Source: Microbacterium rhizomatis (GTDB lineage Bacteria > Actinomycetota > Actinomycetes > Actinomycetales > Microbacteriaceae). Taken from it: DNA of 64,000 nucleotides. The stretch lies in NCBI RefSeq assembly GCF_008710745.1, contig NZ_VYSA01000005.1:173573-237572 (forward strand). Reading direction: 5' to 3'. Numbering within the stretch: position 1 is the stretch's first letter; each line of letters opens with the position of its first letter. This document shows positions 59,378 to 64,000 of this stretch, one piece after another. The position numbers were made by a program, and so were the translations under genes. Below the pieces are notes generated by a model. The model made no database searches and had not been told where the DNA came from. It saw nothing but the letters and a program-made list of their open reading frames with translations.

Positions 59378-60727
59378 GTGACCACACGAGCACCAGAGCA
59401 GCAGCACATCCAGCACACGGGCGACGGAGTCGATCAAGATCTCCGTACCTACGTGCTCGACACCTCCGTACTGCTGAGCGATCCGCGGGCGTTCTTCCGT
59501 TTCGCCGAGCACAACGTCGTGATCCCCGTCGTGGTGATCACCGAGCTCGAAGGCAAACGGCACGACCCCGAGATCGGCTACTTCGCACGTCAGGCGCTCC
59601 GCCATCTCGATGAACTGCGCATCGAACACGGTCGACTCGATTTCCCCGTCCAGGTCGGCGAGGGCGGCACACTGCGCGTGGAGCTCAACAACACCGACGC
59701 GGGCGTCCTGCCTTCCGGGATGCGCCTGGGCGACAACGACAGCCGTATCCTCGCTGTCGCGATGCACCTCGCGCAGGACGGGCAAGAGGTCACGGTCGTC
59801 TCCAAAGACCTTCCGATGCGCGTGAAAGCGGCATCCCTCGGCATCTCCGCAGAGGAGTACCTCGCCGAGCAGGCCGTCGACTCCGGGTGGACGGGCATCG
59901 CCCAGCTGGACGTATCGGGTGACGATCTGAGCGATCTCTACGAGAGCGACGTGGCGGTCAGCGAGGACGTGAACGGACTCCCTGTCAACACCGGTCTGAT
60001 CATCCACTCCGAGCGCGGCTCCGCGCTCGGGCGGGTGACCGGCAACGGCGGATACCGGCTGGTCCGGGGCGACCGCGACGTGTTCGGGCTCCACGGGCGC
60101 TCGGCCGAGCAGCGCATCGCGATCGACCTGCTCCTGGATCCCGAGGTGGGGATCGTGTCGCTCGGCGGTCGTGCCGGTACCGGCAAATCGGCCCTCGCCC
60201 TGTGCGCCGGGCTCGAGGCCGTGCTGGAGCGCCAGCAGCAGCGCAAGATCATCGTGTTCCGGCCGCTGTTCGCCGTCGGCGGGCAGGAGCTCGGATACCT
60301 CCCGGGTGACCAGGGCGAGAAGATGGGCCCCTGGGGTCAGGCGGTGTTCGACACCCTCGGGTCGGTCGTCACGGGCAACGTGATCGAAGAGGTCATCGCG
60401 CGCGGGCTGCTGGAGGTGCTGCCGCTCACCCACATCCGCGGCCGCTCGCTCCACGACGCGTTCGTGATCGTCGACGAGGCGCAGTCGCTCGAGCGCAATG
60501 TGCTGCTGACCGTCCTCAGCCGGATGGGCCAGAACTCGCGCGTCGTGCTGACGCATGATGTGGGCCAGCGCGACAACCTCCGCGTCGGTCGGCACGACGG
60601 CGTCGCGTCGGTCATCGAGACGCTCAAGGGGCACGATCTGTTCGGCCACGTCACGCTGATGCGGTCGGAGCGCTCCGCGATCGCGGCGCTTGTGACCGAA
60701 CTGCTGGAGGCCGGCGAGCTGGCCTGA
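59378..60727 (+). CDS. phoH: PhoH2-type protein: PIN domain ribonuclease fused to PhoH ATPase
   Basis: A 449-residue protein that couples an RNase to an RNA helicase-like ATPase. The N-terminal PIN domain has YVLDTSVLLSDP near residue 24, VITELEGKR and GDNDSRILAVA with the acidic metal ligands. The C-terminal PhoH domain has Walker A LGGRAGTGKSALAL near 264 and Walker B FVIVDEAQSLE near 364. In mycobacteria PhoH2 belongs to a toxin-antitoxin-like operon; no separate antitoxin gene is visible here. GTG start at 59378, six bases after GGGAG. Confidence 0.93.
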   Translation: MTTRAPEQQHIQHTGDGVDQDLRTYVLDTSVLLSDPRAFFRFAEHNVVIPVVVITELEGKRHDPEIGYFARQALRHLDELRIEHGRLDFPVQVGEGGTLRVELNNTDAGVLPSGMRLGDNDSRILAVAMHLAQDGQEVTVVSKDLPMRVKAASLGISAEEYLAEQAVDSGWTGIAQLDVSGDDLSDLYESDVAVSEDVNGLPVNTGLIIHSERGSALGRVTGNGGYRLVRGDRDVFGLHGRSAEQRIAIDLLLDPEVGIVSLGGRAGTGKSALALCAGLEAVLERQQQRKIIVFRPLFAVGGQELGYLPGDQGEKMGPWGQAVFDTLGSVVTGNVIEEVIARGLLEVLPLTHIRGRSLHDAFVIVDEAQSLERNVLLTVLSRMGQNSRVVLTHDVGQRDNLRVGRHDGVASVIETLKGHDLFGHVTLMRSERSAIAALVTELLEAGELA

Positions 60728-60737
60728 TCGTTCGTTC

Positions 60738-60772
60738 CGAAGGGGCCGGGATGCGGCATCCCGGCCCCTTCG
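60738..60772. terminator. Bidirectional terminator between phoH and the RHS gene
   Basis: Arms CGAAGGGGCCGGGATGC (60738-60754) and GCATCCCGGCCCCTTCG (60756-60772) are perfectly complementary over 17 bp with one central base. It lies between convergent genes and contains the locally frequent GGATGC/GCATCC word. Confidence 0.75.
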
Positions 60773-60821
60773 TCGTCTTCCCCGGCGCTCGGACTACACG
60801 CTCTCCCGCATCATGACCCGC

Positions 60822-63800
60822 TCAGAACCTGGCGGTGGTGGTCAGGCCGGGTTGTCGGTGTCGCCTGTTCGTGACAATGCCCGCCTCATGTCCGCCATCG
60901 CGCACCACGATGTAGTCGGTGTTGTTAGACGCCTTCTTGAAGACGGTGAGGTCGAACGGAGTCGTCTTCGCCAGCCTTGTTGCCCTCGGGAAGTTCACGA
61001 TGGAAAGGTGTTTCTCTACCGTTGTGGGGCTCGATTTTGTCCAGAACGGATTTCTCACGCCGTACAGCTGAGTGCTTATCGTGTCGATCTTCACGGCTGA
61101 CTGCGGGTGAAGTTCGACGTCCAGCCCGAAACGTCCGTGCTTCTGACCTTCTCCGAGATCACCCCCGAAATACGTCCCCGGACCGTACGCACCGCGTGTT
61201 CCCGGTTTGAAGCCGTCCTTCACGATGGCGTCGGCCGCGCCGATGCTTGTGGTGTTGTGGTGGTAAGCCTTGAGGGTGCCGTTCTTCTTGTAGCTCACCC
61301 TCCATGCCGCGAGCTTCTCAGGGGCCCCCACGTACGCGGCCGCCGCTTCCGCGAATGTGCCGGGTGGTGCGGCCATCGGCGTTTCGCTGAGCGCTTTGGC
61401 GACGCTCTTCCCCGCTGCTTTGGCGGCTTTGTAGGTGAGGTATCCGGCGGCTCCCACCCCGATGCCGAGGGCTGTTTCTGTCCATGCGGCGGCGTCGGAG
61501 GTGAAGAATGCTGCGGCTGCGCCTATGAATTCGGGGGTGACCTGGGCGAGGATGCGGCCGGTGGCGATGGTGGCGCTGTAGAGGTCGGCGCCGATGCCTC
61601 CGGCGGCGGCGGCGACGCCTGCCCAGCCGAGCGCGGCGGCGCCTCCGGTGAGGAGTGTGGAGATGACCATGCCGGCGCTGTAGGCGGCGAGGGCGATGCC
61701 GAGCCCGTCGAGGACGCCGTTGATCCCGAGCATGATCGCGTCCCAGTCGGGGGTGCGGCCGGTGGGGTCGAGCTTCATGACCGGGTTGAGGTCGGCGTAG
61801 TTGTACGTGTTGTGCAGTTGTGCGGTGTCTTGGGTGGTGAACCGCATCGTGCCCGGGTCGTACGTGCGCGCCTGGAGATATTGCCCGCCGGTGGGGGCGG
61901 TGTGTTCCCCGGCGTATTGGATCGGTTGGTAGGTGACGTTTCCTATCCATCCGGTTGCGGTATCGGTCGCTGTACCCGCTCCGGCGGTAGTGGTCGTGGG
62001 GGTGCCGTAGTCGGTGTAAGAGTACCGGGTGGTGGGGGTACCGTCGGATCCGGTGAGGGTGGTGACGCTCCCGTGCCGGTCCTGCGTGTAATACACCGTC
62101 TCCGCCCCGGCACCGGGACTGGTGGTGGTACGGGCGTTCCGGGCCGAGCCGATCAGGTACGACGCGGTCCCGGACGGTCTCCCACCCAGAGTGTGGGTTT
62201 CGTTGATGAGGGTGGCATCGTCCCAATAGAACACCGCATCCCCGGACTTTTCGTCGTCAGGGTCGGTTGTGGAGAGCCGGGCGCGTAGCCCGGTGATCCA
62301 GTACTCGGTCGTGAGCGTGGCACCGGTCGGCGTCGTCTCGGTCACGGGCTGGTTCAGAGCGTTGTACGTGTACCGGGTGCCATCGACGGCGTGGGTGAGG
62401 TTGCCGGCCGCATCGTAGGTCGGTACGTCCGTCGTGACGGTTCCATCGGGTGCGGTGCTGGTGAGGGTCACGACTTCGCCGGTCGGAGTGTAGGTGAACT
62501 CGCGCGTCGTCGTGATGCTCGCCCCGGTCTCCGAGTCGAGAGCGGTGGTGTTCTCGCGGAAGATGTCACCAGACACGTTCAGGACGTAGGCCGTGTCGGA
62601 GATCAGCACTCCGTCTGCGGCCTCTCCCTGGCGAAGGGTGGAGCGGGTGAGCCGGTCCTGCGCGTCGTACTCATACATCGTCGTCGTCGATGTGGTCCGT
62701 TCGGCACCATCCGCGCGGTCGGCGGCTGCGGTATCGGTACGTCGGCTGAGGTTGCCATGCCCGTCGTACACGTACCGGCGCGCATCTTGGGCGGCTCCGT
62801 CCGGGCCGCGGGTGATCTCAGTCGCGATCTCGTCCATTGCGGTGAACGTGTAATTCGTCGTGACCCCATTCCCCCGATCCAGCTCGGTGACCCGTGCGTA
62901 CTCGTCGTATGTGTATCCGACCCGACCGACCTCCACTCCGCGGTGATCCGTCTGGATCACCGTCGTAAGGAGTCCGGTCCTGTCGTATGAGTACGACGTC
63001 GTGTTCCCGTCGATGTCGCTCGTGGACGCCTTGCGCCCGTTCGGGTCGTAGGTGTGGGTGATCCGGTTGCCGTCTGGGTAGGTGGTGCTCGTGATGTTCC
63101 GGAACGCATCGTGCGTGTACGAGACCTGCGTCCCGGCCCGGTCTGCCGGGTCGAACACCGCCGCCACATCACGGGTGACCGGGTCGTACTCGAACCCGGT
63201 ACGCACCTGGTCGCCGATCGGTGACGTCGTGACAGTCTCAGTTAGTTTCCGCGTCACCGGGTGATACGTGTTCACCGTGGTCTGCCCGTACCCCGTGACG
63301 GCCCTGGCGATCAGTCCGTCGGGCGTGTACTCGAACGTGGAGGTCAACCCGTTCTGATCGGTCTCGGACAGGGTCTGTCCGAGGACGTCGAGGGTGCGGG
63401 TGCCTCCGGACCGGGACTCGTCACCGCCGGTGAGGGTCTTCTCCACGCTTGAGCCGAACTCGTCGAACCGGCGAGCCGCAACTATCGGCGGGTCGTCGGC
63501 ATCGAGCGAAGTGATCGTGGTGGTGGCCGGGTTGCCGAACACATCCCGCTGCACCTCGGTACGGGTGGTTCCGTCCGTGGTCGCGATCTCCCTACCGAAC
63601 CCGTCGAACACCGACTGAAGAGTCGGAACGGGTTGTTGGTCGGCACGGACCCCGCTGGATTGCGTGGTCTGTCCGGCCGCGTCCAACACGCTCGTGCTGG
63701 TGTACTCCGCGTCCGCGATGTTGCCGGTCGGGGTCAGCGCGGTGCTGACGGTGTGTGCGATGTCGTCGTAGCGGGTGATCTTGGCCAGACCGGTGGGCGC

Positions 63801-64000
63801 GACCGTCTCGACCTCCCGGCCGAACACATCCTGCTTCGTGACCGTGACCGCGCCCCACGCGTCGGTGATCTCCACCGTGCCCGGCACCGGGTACGCGCGG
63901 GACTCCACCACCCGCACCTGGCCATCGACGGGGTGCCCATTCCTGAGGTTGTCGGTGGTCTTCACGACCCGGCCGAGCGCGTCGGTCTGAGTGGTGGTGG
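60822..64000 (-). CDS. RHS/YD-repeat protein with an ADP-ribosyltransferase-like C-terminal toxin domain (5-prime partial)
   Basis: The frame is open to the right edge of the window, so about 1,059 codons of the C-terminal part are visible. Most of it is YD repeats (for example YDAAGNLTHAVDGTRYTYNA, YSYTDYGTPTT) that build the RHS shell enclosing a toxin. The core ends at YLQARTYDPGTMRFTTQD and NPVMKLDPTGRTPD. After that come hydrophobic Ala/Gly-rich segments of about 110 residues, then a variable end with YHHNTTSIGAADAIVKDGF, GAYGPGTYFGGD and YIVVRDGGHEAG. The H...GxGxYF...D layout resembles PARP/HYD1-type ADP-ribosyltransferases. No immunity gene lies downstream: the next gene, phoH, is convergent. 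The start and any signal peptide are outside the window. Confidence 0.88.
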   Translation of the reverse strand, partial: TTTQTDALGRVVKTTDNLRNGHPVDGQVRVVESRAYPVPGTVEITDAWGAVTVTKQDVFGREVETVAPTGLAKITRYDDIAHTVSTALTPTGNIADAEYTSTSVLDAAGQTTQSSGVRADQQPVPTLQSVFDGFGREIATTDGTTRTEVQRDVFGNPATTTITSLDADDPPIVAARRFDEFGSSVEKTLTGGDESRSGGTRTLDVLGQTLSETDQNGLTSTFEYTPDGLIARAVTGYGQTTVNTYHPVTRKLTETVTTSPIGDQVRTGFEYDPVTRDVAAVFDPADRAGTQVSYTHDAFRNITSTTYPDGNRITHTYDPNGRKASTSDIDGNTTSYSYDRTGLLTTVIQTDHRGVEVGRVGYTYDEYARVTELDRGNGVTTNYTFTAMDEIATEITRGPDGAAQDARRYVYDGHGNLSRRTDTAAADRADGAERTTSTTTMYEYDAQDRLTRSTLRQGEAADGVLISDTAYVLNVSGDIFRENTTALDSETGASITTTREFTYTPTGEVVTLTSTAPDGTVTTDVPTYDAAGNLTHAVDGTRYTYNALNQPVTETTPTGATLTTEYWITGLRARLSTTDPDDEKSGDAVFYWDDATLINETHTLGGRPSGTASYLIGSARNARTTTSPGAGAETVYYTQDRHGSVTTLTGSDGTPTTRYSYTDYGTPTTTTAGAGTATDTATGWIGNVTYQPIQYAGEHTAPTGGQYLQARTYDPGTMRFTTQDTAQLHNTYNYADLNPVMKLDPTGRTPDWDAIMLGINGVLDGLGIALAAYSAGMVISTLLTGGAAALGWAGVAAAAGGIGADLYSATIATGRILAQVTPEFIGAAAAFFTSDAAAWTETALGIGVGAAGYLTYKAAKAAGKSVAKALSETPMAAPPGTFAEAAAAYVGAPEKLAAWRVSYKKNGTLKAYHHNTTSIGAADAIVKDGFKPGTRGAYGPGTYFGGDLGEGQKHGRFGLDVELHPQSAVKIDTISTQLYGVRNPFWTKSSPTTVEKHLSIVNFPRATRLAKTTPFDLTVFKKASNNTDYIVVRDGGHEAGIVTNRRHRQPGLTTTARF

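Noticed and set aside
59378..60727. phoH2 toxin-antitoxin operon
   Set aside because: No antitoxin-like frame with a plausible start and ribosome site was found in 59120-59377; the upstream region holds only possible regulatory motifs.
60822..61270. Plus-strand frames opposite the RHS toxin tip as a hidden immunity gene
   Set aside because: They are antisense to the conserved toxin motifs, have no ribosome site and no recognisable fold.

Overview
The window is GC-rich, gene-dense chromosomal DNA from an actinomycete, most probably a member of the Microbacteriaceae (order Micrococcales), with Microbacterium or a close relative as my best guess. The evidence is strong G/C third-position bias, frequent GTG starts, many promoters of the form TAnnnT placed 6-7 nt before a start codon, and two blocks whose order is well known in Actinobacteria: eno-ftsB-DUF501, and greA-DUF4307-small membrane protein-TrhA-short-chain uppS-phoH. 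Nearly all genes look like ordinary core or housekeeping genes. The accessory parts are a repeat-flanked DUF559 gene, a sugar-acid cluster with a broken LacI-type regulator, and an RHS toxin gene that runs off the right end.

Layout. 1-3.1 kb: osmoprotectant-type substrate-binding lipoprotein and an ABC-F ATPase bracketed by long hairpins. 3.1-6.3 kb: MarR regulator, tRNA-Gln, glmU, prs. 6.3-10 kb: an operon for a membrane flavin electron-transfer system (FMN-binding lipoprotein, ApbE flavin transferase, NqrB/RnfD-like membrane protein fused to a flavin reductase, and a further membrane protein). 10.1-16.5 kb: glutamate decarboxylase, a histidine kinase/response regulator pair, and a divergent MacB-type ABC transporter. 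The flavin operon, the regulator gene and the transporter carry matching 11-bp-spaced CATA(G) repeats, so they probably form one regulon. 16.5-24 kb: CorA, an epimerase, a BBE-type FAD oxidase, then gnd, uxaC, gntK and a LacI remnant (hexuronate/gluconate catabolism). 24-32 kb: rplY-pth, the DUF559 gene between two 68-bp repeats, a proline-rich membrane protein with a 21-bp tandem repeat, mfd, and a gamma-carbonic-anhydrase-like protein lacking its zinc histidines. 32-41 kb: ppc, nhaA-mazG, hisS, an amino-acid permease, an SGNH hydrolase, an O-methyltransferase. 41-46.6 kb: eno, ftsB, DUF501, subtilisin-like protease, NDH-2, and a tRNA with a UAA anticodon but a short variable loop. 46.6-56.1 kb: PLP aldolase/deaminase and a sugar-lactone oxidase, lemA-htpX, two tail-to-tail YcaQ-family genes, AI-2E family transporter and ilvA. 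56.1-60.7 kb: the greA to phoH block. 60.8-64 kb: RHS protein, 5-prime end outside the window, with an ADP-ribosyltransferase-like C-terminal domain.

The most notable observations are the shared promoter architecture linking a two-component system to a flavin redox operon and an exporter; the tRNA carrying a Leu anticodon without the class II arm; the 68-bp repeats framing the DUF559 gene; a leaderless nine-codon upstream ORF overlapping the start of the aldolase gene; and glmU starting 2 nt after a tRNA. No CRISPR array, rRNA operon, insertion sequence or prophage was seen. No stretch longer than 300 bases lacks a gene.
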